Origin: Oscillospiraceae bacterium
Lineage (GTDB): Bacteria; Bacillota; Clostridia; Oscillospirales; Ruminococcaceae
Length of the DNA stretch: 64,000 nucleotides
Direction of reading: 5' to 3'
NCBI GenBank assembly: GCA_009777635.1
Contig: WRLK01000004.1
Location: 1-64,000 of the forward strand
This document shows positions 23,082-31,495 of this stretch, in pieces. Within the stretch, counting starts at the first letter, position 1; each line of letters starts with the position of its first letter. The notes beneath the pieces are model-generated. The model saw only the letters and a program-made list of their open reading frames with translations, did not search any database and was not told the DNA's origin. The position numbers were made by a program, and so were the translations under genes.

Positions 23082-26054
23082 AATAATATAAGAATAATTT
23101 GAGATAACCGCCTTTATCAGGCCGTTTATATCCTCCGGCAAGGCATTGGCGTTTACATCACAATCCTGAACCTCGCCGTCAAGCCTTACGCGCGCCCTGC
23201 CTCCATCAAGCGGCAGGAATCCCTCGTTTTGGCTGCTTAAAAAGTCTTTTTCATTTTTAAACAGCGTGAATTTATCCTTATACGGCGCCGAGGAATACGG
23301 GCAGAACACTTCGCAGTTACCGCATTCGTTGCACATATAATCAACGTGTATGATTTGCGGCCGCCCGTTTAGCATGATGGCGACATTCGCGCGGTTCGGG
23401 CAAACATCGGCGCAGTTTTCGCAGATAGTCTTGCATTCAAGGCAGCGCTTTGGCTCTGTCGTATCGCACGAATTCGGGAACAGGATTCCGCGTTTTACTA
23501 AGGAAGCCTCTTTTTCCTGGTTAAGGTTTAAGCTTTCGTACTTGTCAAAACCGGCGCCGGAAACAGCGCTCGCCGCCTTTGCGGCGTCGGCGACCGCCTC
23601 GACCACCGTGGCAGGTCCGCGCATGGCGTCTCCGATCACATATACGCCGGAAATGCTTGTCTCAAGCGTTTTATCGCTGACAAGGGCTTTGCCTTTCGCG
23701 TCCGTCTTAATGTTGTTGCCTGCATAAAACTGTGTATCGACAAGCTCTCCAATCGCGGCGATGACGGTATCCGCCAAAACCTCCGCCGTTTCATCTGTCT
23801 CGACAGGCTTCCTGCGCCCGGATTCATCCGGCTTTGAAAGAACCATCTTCACGCAATGAAGCACGCCGTCCTTTAATCCAACGGGCGACAGCAGCCCGCA
23901 AAATTCCACGCCGTCATCGAGCGCAAGCTGAAGCTCCTCCTCGTCCGCGGGCATATTGCGTTTGTCGCGGCGGTACACGATTGATACCTTTTCAACGCCG
24001 TGTACCCGCTTCGCGGCGCGCGCCGCATCCATGGCGGTGTTGCCGCCGCCGACTATAACGACGTTTTTGCCTAGCCTTACGCTTTTTGGCGAGGTTTTAA
24101 ACTCTTCTAAAAACTCAAGGACATTTTTCGCCTCGCCGTATTTTAACGGAAGCCGCTGCGGTTTCCACGCGCCTGTCGCCAAAATTATGGCCGCAAACCC
24201 CTCGCCTTTCAATTCCTCAATGGATTTTATCTCCCTGCCGGTCACAATCTCGACGCCGAGCGCTTTCATCAGCGCGATATCTTTCTCAATCGCCTCGTCG
24301 CCGATCCTGAACCCGGGGATGACATGCCGTACAATTCCGCCCAACGTATCGCGTTTTTCAAAGATGGTTACCTGAAATCCCTTTTTTTGCAAGAAGTACG
24401 CGGCTGAAATCCCCGCCGCCCCGCCTCCAACTACGGCTATTTTTCCGGCTTTAGATTCGGGCTTTTTAATCTCGAATAACAGCGCGTCATACGCTTTCTC
24501 GGCGGTTTCAAGCTTCACCGCGCGGATATGCACCGATTCCTCATAAAAAACGCGCGTGCATTTGTCCATACAGCGGTGGGCGCAGATGGTTCCCGTTATA
24601 AACGGCAGCGGGTTGCGCTCGGTGATAACGCGCAGGCCCTCGAGATATTTCCCTTCTCCGGCAAGGCGCAGGTACGCCGGAATATCCTGCCCGATAGGGC
24701 ATCCGTCGCGGCACGGAGCCTCAAAGCAATCCATGAGCGGAACCTTGCTTTTCATCTTGCGCTCAGGCGCCGGTTTGATCGCCTTTTTGTAATATTTATC
24801 GCCTTTCACACTGCTGACAAGTATTTCTACTTTACCGATGTCAACCCCGGTAAAATCCTTATATTCATGCGCATATAGCTCCTGTGCCATCTGGGCGATG
24901 CGGTCATATCCTCCGGGCTTTAGCAGCGTCGTCGCAATAGTCACGGGCCAAATCCCGGCGTCTATGATTTTGCCGATGTTGTAAATATCCGCGCCGCCCG
25001 AGTACGAAATACGCAGCTTGCCGCCGAACGCTTTTGACAAAAGGTTAGCTACGGACATGGAAAGCGGGTACAGCGAGCGGCCGGACATGTACATCTCCCC
25101 GGAGGGCAGCTCATCGTTCATCACCTTGACCGGGAACGTATTTGTGAGCTTCACGCCGAACACAAGCCCGTTTGAGTCCGCAAGTCCCATCAGCCGCTTT
25201 AGCATCGGAACGGCGTCTTCAAACTGCAGATCGGCTTTAAAGTGGTGGTCGTCGAAAGCCACGTAGTCAAAGCCAAGGCTGTCAAGTAAATCGCGGGCGT
25301 ATTTGTAGTCGAGCAGCGTCGGGTTGCATTTGATGAAAGTATTCAGCCTTTTCTCGGTGATAAGGTACGTTGCGATGCGCTCGATCTCGTCGGGAGGACA
25401 TCCGTGCAGCGTTGAAAGCGTAATGGAATGCGACGCCTTAGAGCTGATGCCGTCTATATACGCATCGTCGATATTCTTAAATTTGCCCGTGTTGTTTTTC
25501 GCCCATCTCACACACTCTTTCCAGATGGCGGCGCCTCCCGCTTCCTTCATACCCTCGATATAGTCGTCTATTTTCTTGAGCTTGATGCCCTCCAAATCGT
25601 AGCCGACGCTCATGTTGAACACGAAACCGTTGGGATTGCCAAAGCCAAACTCGCGGCTTAAAAGCTTCAGCGCGAACCAGCCCTTTATGTATTCCTCCAG
25701 CGCCTGCGGAACGTACAGCTCCGTAGACCACTCGCAGTTGTAGCATTCGTCCGCCGCCGTGATACACGGCTTTGCGACGGGCAAATCCTCACCGTCGAGC
25801 TTTTGCACGGTTTTCAGCTCGAAGAACCGGCTTCCCGCGACGTAGCTTGCGATGATATTCTGGGCAAGCTGGGTGTGCGGCCCCGCCGCCGGCCCGAATG
25901 GGGTTTCAAGTTTTTCGTTAAATATCGAAAGCTCTTTATCGCCTTTCGAAAACCATAATTTCCGCACGCCGAATATCGTTTTATGTTCCTTGTATTCTGT
26001 CAAGACCCAGTCCATCAGTTCACCAAATGGAATCTGGCGCATGATATCGCTCAT
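23079..26054 (-). CDS. ygfK: YgfK-like multidomain iron-sulfur flavoprotein (putative selenate reductase subunit)
   Basis: The 991-residue protein has the domain order of E. coli YgfK. An N-terminal dihydroorotate-dehydrogenase-like part comes first (TPFGPAAGPHTQLAQNII). At ~440-500 there is a GltD/DPYD-type 4Fe-4S helical domain (CFEAPCRDGCPIGQDIP...CAHRCMDKCTR). The FAD site VVGGGAAGISAAYF is near 535, and the NAD(P) site VIVGGGNTAMDAARAA near 664. A C-terminal cysteine-rich ferredoxin part spans ~868-925 (CLECKTICENCADVCPN, CNECGNCEVFCPY). Known association: ygfK lies in purine/urate catabolism clusters of gut bacteria with ssnA, as here. The exact reaction is unsettled. Confidence 0.93.
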   Translation of the reverse strand: MSDIMRQIPFGELMDWVLTEYKEHKTIFGVRKLWFSKGDKELSIFNEKLETPFGPAAGPHTQLAQNIIASYVAGSRFFELKTVQKLDGEDLPVAKPCITAADECYNCEWSTELYVPQALEEYIKGWFALKLLSREFGFGNPNGFVFNMSVGYDLEGIKLKKIDDYIEGMKEAGGAAIWKECVRWAKNNTGKFKNIDDAYIDGISSKASHSITLSTLHGCPPDEIERIATYLITEKRLNTFIKCNPTLLDYKYARDLLDSLGFDYVAFDDHHFKADLQFEDAVPMLKRLMGLADSNGLVFGVKLTNTFPVKVMNDELPSGEMYMSGRSLYPLSMSVANLLSKAFGGKLRISYSGGADIYNIGKIIDAGIWPVTIATTLLKPGGYDRIAQMAQELYAHEYKDFTGVDIGKVEILVSSVKGDKYYKKAIKPAPERKMKSKVPLMDCFEAPCRDGCPIGQDIPAYLRLAGEGKYLEGLRVITERNPLPFITGTICAHRCMDKCTRVFYEESVHIRAVKLETAEKAYDALLFEIKKPESKAGKIAVVGGGAAGISAAYFLQKKGFQVTIFEKRDTLGGIVRHVIPGFRIGDEAIEKDIALMKALGVEIVTGREIKSIEELKGEGFAAIILATGAWKPQRLPLKYGEAKNVLEFLEEFKTSPKSVRLGKNVVIVGGGNTAMDAARAAKRVHGVEKVSIVYRRDKRNMPADEEELQLALDDGVEFCGLLSPVGLKDGVLHCVKMVLSKPDESGRRKPVETDETAEVLADTVIAAIGELVDTQFYAGNNIKTDAKGKALVSDKTLETSISGVYVIGDAMRGPATVVEAVADAAKAASAVSGAGFDKYESLNLNQEKEASLVKRGILFPNSCDTTEPKRCLECKTICENCADVCPNRANVAIMLNGRPQIIHVDYMCNECGNCEVFCPYSSAPYKDKFTLFKNEKDFLSSQNEGFLPLDGGRARVRLDGEVQDCDVNANALPEDINGLIKAVISNYSYII

Positions 26055-26094
26055 ATTCTCCTCCTATGTGTATAATTTAAATATTATAATACAA

Positions 26095-27426
26095 TTAGTT
26101 GTTAATTCTGTTCCATAGATTTTTCGCAAGCTCACGGCATTTCGCAAGGATTTTTTCTTCATCGACGCCTATGAGTTCACGGTTTTCCATTTTTACCTCG
26201 CCATTAATGATTGTGGTGACGATTTGCCGCCCCGTCATGCCGAACAGCGTGTGCCCGTTCGAGTTATCGGCAGTCAGCGGCGTCAGCGGCGTATAATCCG
26301 AAACTATGACGTCGGCAAAGGCGCCCGCTTCAAGTACCCCGAGCGGCGCTTCAAAAGAACGTCCCGCAATCTCCGCGTTGTTTTGAAACAGCATCTGCGG
26401 CACTTCGCCCCACGCGGCGCCGGGGTCGCACAGATTGTGCTTGTGCAAGCAGTTTGCCGCTTTCATGGATTCATACATATCGTTTGTGTATCCGTCCGTT
26501 CCAAGCCCGAGCAGAATACCGCGCCTCATCATCTCCATGCATGGCGGGCAGCCGACGGCGTTGCCCATATTGGATTCGGGATTATGTACAACCATTGTAT
26601 TTTCGTGCCTTATAAGCTCCATCTCGGCGCCGTTCACATGGATGCAGTGCCCAAGCACAGTCTTTTCGCCTAGGATACCGTTGTCGAAAAGCCGGAACAC
26701 CACGCGCTTGCCGTATTTTTTAAGGCTGTCGTAAACGTCGTCCATGCCCTCGGCCACATGGATGTGAAAGCCGGTCCCCTCCGGCGTGTGCTCGCGGGCA
26801 AGGGCCATCGTATCGTCCGAGATGGTAAACGACGCGTGAAGCCCCATCATAGCGCCGAGCATGCCGGTTTTATCCGAACGCGCGTGCTTTATGAATCTTG
26901 CGTTTTCCATCACGGCTTCCTCAGCCTGTAACGCGCCTCCCCTGTCGGAAACCTCAAAGCAAAGGCTAGTGCGGACCCCGGTTTCGCAGGCTGCGTCCGC
27001 GATGGAAAACAGGCTGTCTTTTATGTGCCCGAAGCTCGCGTGGTGGTCAAAAACAGTCGTCACGCCGTTTTTAATGCAGTCAAGGTATGTCGCGAGAGCC
27101 GAATATTTTGTATCCTCAAGCGTCAGGTTGCGGTCGATCGTCCACCACATTCCGTCTAATATTTCAGCGAAATTCCTGGGGTTGTGCCCTTTAATCGAAA
27201 TACCCCTTGCAAACGCGCTGTAAATGTGATTGTGCGCGTTAATCAGCCCCGGCATGATCATTCCGCCGGAAGCATCGATGAACCGAGCTTTTGGATATTT
27301 GGCTTTTAGCGCTTTGGTCTCCCCTACCTCTATGATTTTCGTCCCGTCAATCGCTGCGGCGCCGTCTTCTATGAGCCTGTTGTTTTTGCCCCTTGTCAGC
27401 AGCCTGCCGTTTCCAACCAACAGCAT
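26095..27426 (-). CDS. ssnA: SsnA-type amidohydrolase
   Basis: The 443-residue metal-dependent deaminase-like protein has the PGLINAHNH metal site (His65, His67), HIHVAEG, VLGHCIHVNGAE and LGTDGYTND, which supply the remaining His and Asp ligands of the amidohydrolase superfamily. NPESNMGNAVG is typical of the guanine-deaminase/SsnA branch. It sits directly upstream of ygfK (40-nt gap), the same pair as in E. coli. In known purine-degrading anaerobes both belong to the urate/xanthine breakdown set; no xdh, hyuA or ygeW-ygeY genes are in this window. ATG with AGGAGGAT upstream. Confidence 0.92.
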   Translation of the reverse strand: MLLVGNGRLLTRGKNNRLIEDGAAAIDGTKIIEVGETKALKAKYPKARFIDASGGMIMPGLINAHNHIYSAFARGISIKGHNPRNFAEILDGMWWTIDRNLTLEDTKYSALATYLDCIKNGVTTVFDHHASFGHIKDSLFSIADAACETGVRTSLCFEVSDRGGALQAEEAVMENARFIKHARSDKTGMLGAMMGLHASFTISDDTMALAREHTPEGTGFHIHVAEGMDDVYDSLKKYGKRVVFRLFDNGILGEKTVLGHCIHVNGAEMELIRHENTMVVHNPESNMGNAVGCPPCMEMMRRGILLGLGTDGYTNDMYESMKAANCLHKHNLCDPGAAWGEVPQMLFQNNAEIAGRSFEAPLGVLEAGAFADVIVSDYTPLTPLTADNSNGHTLFGMTGRQIVTTIINGEVKMENRELIGVDEEKILAKCRELAKNLWNRINN

Positions 27427-27453
27427 TGTCGTATCCTCCTTTTATATACAAAT

Positions 27454-27493
27454 ATTAAACAAAAACAGGCTGAATACATTTAAGTATCCAGCC
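27454..27493 (-). terminator. hairpin plus T run in the ssnA leader (attenuator-like)
   Basis: On the minus strand there is a 9-bp stem (27485-27493 with 27468-27476), then TGTTTTTGTTT. It lies between the ssnA promoter and the ssnA ATG, so it could end pyk read-through or act as an attenuator. Confidence 0.55.
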
Positions 27494-27526
27494 CGTGTGC
27501 GCAACACTTCCTTACAGCTTATAATT

Positions 27527-27554
27527 ATTATAATATTTTTTATTACAAATTCAA
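27527..27554 (-). promoter_or_regulatory. promoter of ssnA-ygfK
   Basis: On the minus strand there is TTGAAT (27549-27554), a 16-nt spacer and TATAAT (27527-27532). Predicted leader about 95 nt, containing a small gtgt/acac hairpin and the terminator-like hairpin. Confidence 0.55.
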
Positions 27555-27593
27555 TTTACAAATTAAACAATTAATTTTATCACCGTTTGTTTA

Positions 27594-29354
27594 TTATTTC
27601 CCGTTAATTCTTCCCGCGCCCTGGACGAAGCCGTGTTCCGCGTCAATGGATGCAAAAACCCCGCTTTTAAGGATTTTACACGCCTCCTTCGCACCGACGA
27701 TAACGGGGATGTCAAGCGCCGCGCCCACAATCGCGGCGTGGGAGTTTGTCCCGGGCTTCTCCGCGATGATACCGGACGCCTTTTTGATGATTGCCATAAA
27801 CTCATTCGACGTCTCTTTTACAACAAGGATATCCCCATCTTCAAACCTGAATCCCGATTCTTCAATGCTTTCAACGACCTGAATCCTGCCGTGAGCGACT
27901 CCGTTTCCGATACCGACGCCTTTTATCATGATATTTCCCGCGATATGCACCTTTAAAAGGTTTGTCGTACCGGATATTTTAAGCGGTATGCCCGTTGAGA
28001 TGACGACAAGGTCGCCATTTTTGACGCAGCCTACGTCCTGAGCCGCGTTAACGGCGTCCTCGAGCAGGTTGTTAAGCTCGTCCTCCTCTTTAATCCTTGC
28101 CGGCACAACCCCCCATGAAAGCGCCAATTGCCTGTATGTGTATTCGCTGGGAGTACAGCCGATGATCGGGATATCCGGACGGTATTTGCTGATATTGCGA
28201 GCCGCTCTTCCCGACATCGAAACCGTGATGATGCTTGACGCGCCAAGGTCGTATGCCGTTGTGCACGCGGCATGGCTGATTGCGTTTGTCACATTGTCGT
28301 TTTCAAGATCATAGCGGGAGCCTTCAAAGCGTCTGCGGTAGTTGATATCGTTTTCCGCACGCACCGCAATTTTCGCCATAACTTTTAGCGCCCTCACGGG
28401 ATAAAGCCCGGCCGCTGTCTCCCCCGACAGCATGATAGCGCTTGTACCGTCGTAAACCGCGTTAGCCACATCGGTCGCCTCCGCTCTTGTAGGCCGCGGG
28501 TTTTTCACCATGCTTTCAAGCATTTGCGTCGCTGTGACGACCATTTTGCCACTCTGATACGCCTTTTTAATCAGTTCCTTTTGAATTCCCGGTAAAAACT
28601 CGAAGTCGATTTCGACGCCCATATCGCCGCGCGCGACCATAATCCCGTCGGATACCCTTAATATCTCATCAATATTTTCAACACCCTTGGCATTTTCTAT
28701 TTTTGATATAATCAGGATATTATCGCCGCCGTTTTCGTGCAGTACCCCCCTTATATCCAAAACGTCCTCGGCCGACTGGACGAAAGAAGCCGCGATAAAA
28801 TCGAAGCCTTGCTCGATGCCGAATATGATGTCGGATCTATCGCGTTCGCTCAGATACTCCATGGACAACTCAGTCCCGGGAACGTTCACGCCTTTTTTAT
28901 TTGAAATATCCCCATCATTTATAATATCGCAATGGATATCGTTGCCGTCCACCCTATTTACACGAAGCTCGATCAATCCGTCGTCAAGTAGGATTTTTGT
29001 ACCGATCTTTACATCCTGCGGCAATTTGGGATAACTGATCGAAGCCCTTGAGGCATCGCCTAAAATTTCATCGGTCGTGAGCGTAAATATCCCGCCCGCC
29101 TCCATTGCAGCGCGCCCCCCGGCAAAGTCTCCAAGCCTGATTTCAGGTCCTTTGGTGTCAAGCAGCGCCGCAACGGGTATTTTTTTTTGCTCACGCAGCT
29201 CCTTTAAAATTGCAAGTGTTTTTCCGTGGCTTTCGTGCGTACCGTGAGAAAAATTAAACCGGGCGACATTCATTCCCGCGTCAATTAACTCCCCTATTAC
29301 CTCGCTTGTCTGCGAAACAAGCCCCAGCGTACATATAATTTTTGTTTTTCTCAT
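27594..29354 (-). CDS. pyk: pyruvate kinase with C-terminal PEP-utiliser-like domain
   Basis: This enzyme transfers phosphate from phosphoenolpyruvate to ADP. At 586 residues it is the long Bacillus-type form. The catalytic barrel has FNFSHGTHESH, LLDTKGPEIRLG and MVARGDMGVE. ATQMLESMVKNPRPTRAEATDVANAV is the K+/ADP region. The regulatory domain runs ~355-475. An extra domain from ~485 contains GTNSHAAIVGAALDIPVIVG, homologous to the phosphohistidine domain of PEP-utilising enzymes, with His in SHAA. ATG start after AGGAAGG. It has its own promoter. Confidence 0.96.
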   Translation of the reverse strand: MRKTKIICTLGLVSQTSEVIGELIDAGMNVARFNFSHGTHESHGKTLAILKELREQKKIPVAALLDTKGPEIRLGDFAGGRAAMEAGGIFTLTTDEILGDASRASISYPKLPQDVKIGTKILLDDGLIELRVNRVDGNDIHCDIINDGDISNKKGVNVPGTELSMEYLSERDRSDIIFGIEQGFDFIAASFVQSAEDVLDIRGVLHENGGDNILIISKIENAKGVENIDEILRVSDGIMVARGDMGVEIDFEFLPGIQKELIKKAYQSGKMVVTATQMLESMVKNPRPTRAEATDVANAVYDGTSAIMLSGETAAGLYPVRALKVMAKIAVRAENDINYRRRFEGSRYDLENDNVTNAISHAACTTAYDLGASSIITVSMSGRAARNISKYRPDIPIIGCTPSEYTYRQLALSWGVVPARIKEEDELNNLLEDAVNAAQDVGCVKNGDLVVISTGIPLKISGTTNLLKVHIAGNIMIKGVGIGNGVAHGRIQVVESIEESGFRFEDGDILVVKETSNEFMAIIKKASGIIAEKPGTNSHAAIVGAALDIPVIVGAKEACKILKSGVFASIDAEHGFVQGAGRINGK

Positions 29355-29382
29355 TTCACACCTTCCTTTCGCTTATATAATT

Positions 29383-29410
29383 ATTGTAACATATTATCTT
29401 TTTATTTCAA
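29383..29410 (-). promoter_or_regulatory. promoter of pyk
   Basis: On the minus strand there is TTGAAA (29405-29410), a 16-nt spacer and TACAAT (29383-29388), about 30 nt before the ATG. Confidence 0.65.
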
Positions 29411-29555
29411 ATATTCTTTTTAAAAATATCTCTCATTATGTCATATCGCCTAAAAACCCTCCTAAAATATTGCTTCCAGATATATGTATTCTTTTATAAT
29501 GCCTTATAAAAATCATGTTTTACAGCGCTTTTGATTTTTTGTTGATAAAAAGTCC

Positions 29556-29582
29556 TAAAGTTTTTACCGGTTTGCTCGATAA
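29556..29582 (+). promoter_or_regulatory. sigma-D (sigma-28) flagellar promoter
   Basis: TAAAGTTT (29556-29563), 11 nt, CTCGATAA (29575-29582). This matches the sigma-D consensus TAAAGTTT-N11-GCCGATAA except for two bases in the -10. Transcription should start near 29589. The rest of the gap between pyk and flagellin (29411-29555) shows nothing that I can name. Confidence 0.88.
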
Positions 29583-29600
29583 CATTAGCAGAGGCAAACA

Positions 29601-29688
29601 GGGAGCCCTAAAACTCCCGGCCGAGGTGAGAGGATTCACCTTAGAAAAAAAACATATAGCCCTAAACGCAGGGCACATAACAAGGAGG
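29601..29688 (+). promoter_or_regulatory. flagellin leader with a CsrA-type hairpin and site
   Basis: There are three hairpins: 29601-29605 with 29614-29618; 29624-29629 with 29636-29641, whose six-base loop is GAGGAT; and 29659-29663 with 29670-29674. The GGA in a hexaloop, and ACAAGGAGG (29680-29688) overlapping the ribosome binding site, are the two-site layout by which CsrA represses hag in B. subtilis. This is inference; csrA and fliW are not in the window. Confidence 0.5.
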
Positions 29689-29696
29689 AAATAATA

Positions 29697-30962
29697 ATGA
29701 TTATCCAACACAACATTCCAGCCATGAACTCACACAGGCAGCTTTCAATCAACAATGCATCGACCTCGAAGAACCTTGAGAAATTATCATCCGGATTCAG
29801 AATCAACCGCGCGGGCGACGACGCCGCCGGGCTTGCGATTTCCGAGAAAATGCGCGGGCAAATCCGCGGCCTTGCGATGGCTACACAGAACGCGCAAAAC
29901 GGCATATCGCTAATCCAAACCGCCGAGGGCGGACTCAACGAAACCCATGCGATTCTTCAAAGGATGCGCGAGCTTGCGGTACAATCAGCAAACGGCACGT
30001 ATCACGACGAAGTTGACCGCGATAACATCGAAAAGGAAGTCGCAGCGCTAAAATCCGAGATTGACCGCATATCCTCCAGCACGAACTACAACGGAATCCA
30101 GCTCCTCAACGGCACGCTTGGCGGCCTCTCCGGCGACACGGCAACAGGCACATTTGGCGGAACAGCTTTAAGCGCAATCTTACCCTTAGTTGGCAATGGT
30201 CTTCAAATTGATAACACCGTTTTGGCTAATGAACTCGCAGGCTCGGACGCTACGGTTACAATCTCCACCATTATAAATGATAGCGTCGCTATCACAAACG
30301 TGCAAATCGGCGACAAATCCTACACGACAAGGGTTGAGGAAAACGGAGGCTGGGACGAGGGCACACTGTACGACGCAAACGGCGTAAGCATAGGCGTTAT
30401 CTCGCTCGGAACACTAGGCGGCGCAGCTTCAGGCAGCAGCGTAGTCTCAGGCTTAAGACTTAATGAAGACGGCACCGGGCTTTCCACCGGCTCTGCTGCT
30501 GATGGGCCGGTATTAGCCGAAGGCGCAATGTATGCAGACGGCAGCAATAAGCTCATTTTCCAAATCGGAGCGAATGGTTCGGCGGATCAAAGAGTCGGCC
30601 TGAATGTATCCAATATGAGTGCCGGTATGATTGGTATTCCCGGTCAAGGCATGGTCAACAACATAAGTGTCGCGACCAGCGAAGATGCGAAAAACGCCAT
30701 CAAAGTTCTCACAGCCGCGACAAATCAGATATCCGGCACACGCGCGGACCTCGGCGCATTGCAGAACCGCCTTGAGCACACAATCAACAACTTAGGCGTA
30801 ACACGCGAGAACCTCCAGAACGCCGAAGCCTCAATCCGTGACGTAGACATGGCGAAAGAAATGATGGAGTTCACGAAGAACAACATCCTCGTCCAGGCGT
30901 CGCAGGCGATGCTCGCACAGTCAAACCAGCTCCCGCAGGGCGTACTGCAGCTCCTCAGATAA
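29697..30962 (+). CDS. hag: flagellin
   Basis: This is the 421-residue filament subunit. The conserved N-terminal D0/D1 region is IIQHNIPAMNSHRQL...NLEKLSSGFRINRAGDDAAGLAISEKMRGQIRGL, running through SSSTNYNGIQLLNG at ~135. The exposed variable region spans about 140-315 (rich in G, T, S). The C-terminal D1/D0 region is ADLGALQNRLEHTINNLGVTRENLQNAEASIRDVDMA...LAQSNQLPQGVLQLLR. AAGGAGG precedes the ATG by 8 nt. It has its own sigma-D promoter and terminator and stands apart from other flagellar genes. No signal peptide, as expected for type III export. Confidence 0.98.
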   Translation: MIIQHNIPAMNSHRQLSINNASTSKNLEKLSSGFRINRAGDDAAGLAISEKMRGQIRGLAMATQNAQNGISLIQTAEGGLNETHAILQRMRELAVQSANGTYHDEVDRDNIEKEVAALKSEIDRISSSTNYNGIQLLNGTLGGLSGDTATGTFGGTALSAILPLVGNGLQIDNTVLANELAGSDATVTISTIINDSVAITNVQIGDKSYTTRVEENGGWDEGTLYDANGVSIGVISLGTLGGAASGSSVVSGLRLNEDGTGLSTGSAADGPVLAEGAMYADGSNKLIFQIGANGSADQRVGLNVSNMSAGMIGIPGQGMVNNISVATSEDAKNAIKVLTAATNQISGTRADLGALQNRLEHTINNLGVTRENLQNAEASIRDVDMAKEMMEFTKNNILVQASQAMLAQSNQLPQGVLQLLR

Positions 30963-31002
30963 AATTATCAAACTACTCTTTAACCGGCAAACGAAAAGTA
31001 AC

Positions 31003-31036
31003 AGGGCGGCGCCAGAAGGCGCCGCCCTGTTCGGTT
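31003..31036. terminator. terminator of flagellin, probably also of the ior operon
   Basis: There is a perfect 12-bp GC-rich stem (31003-31014 with 31019-31030) with AGAA loop, then ttcggttt. It lies between convergent transcripts. Confidence 0.8.
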
Positions 31037-31055
31037 TACATTAGGGGTGTCAGCT

Positions 31056-31481
31056 TTAATAAATATCCTCGCGGCAAAGCAGCTTAATCCCTTGCCCGTT
31101 AAGCGCGGCGATGCCCTTGTCCGGGTCCTCAACACGCATAATCACAAACGCCTGGTCATCCGAGCGGCTGATAAACGCATACATGTACTCAATGCTAATC
31201 CCCGCATCCGACATGATTTTTACCACCTTCGCGAACGCCCCGGGCTTGTCTTCGATACCGACTGCGATTACATCCGTCAGTGAGACCGTAATCTTGTTCT
31301 CCTTCAGCGCCAAAAGCGCTTCTTCAGGCTTATCCACGATCAGCCTCAATATGCCGAAATCGCTTGTATCCGCGATAGACAGCGCGCGGATATCCACGTT
31401 TGCGTCACCGATAATACCTGTAATTTCAGCCATTCTTCCGATTTTATTTTCCACAAAAACAGATAATTGCTTTATGACCAT
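31056..31481 (-). CDS. tandem ACT-domain protein
   Basis: The 141-residue protein is made of two ACT domains, ~1-67 (KQLSVFVENKIGRMAEITGIIGDANVDIRALSI) and ~70-141 (DVIAVGIEDKPGAFAKVVKIMSDAGISIEYMYAF). Both have the G-(R/A)-x2-(E/K)-(I/V) amino-acid-binding loop. Such stand-alone tandem ACT proteins are often found beside phenylacetate-CoA ligases and indolepyruvate oxidoreductase, as here. They probably sense an aromatic amino acid. It is last in the five-gene operon, 14 nt after paaK. Confidence 0.9.
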   Translation of the reverse strand: MVIKQLSVFVENKIGRMAEITGIIGDANVDIRALSIADTSDFGILRLIVDKPEEALLALKENKITVSLTDVIAVGIEDKPGAFAKVVKIMSDAGISIEYMYAFISRSDDQAFVIMRVEDPDKGIAALNGQGIKLLCREDIY

Positions 31482-31495
31482 ACCCGTGCCCTCCT

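Noticed and set aside
27427..27593. Purine riboswitch before ssnA
   Set aside because: Neither the conserved junction bases nor the two-loop core of the purine aptamer is visible.
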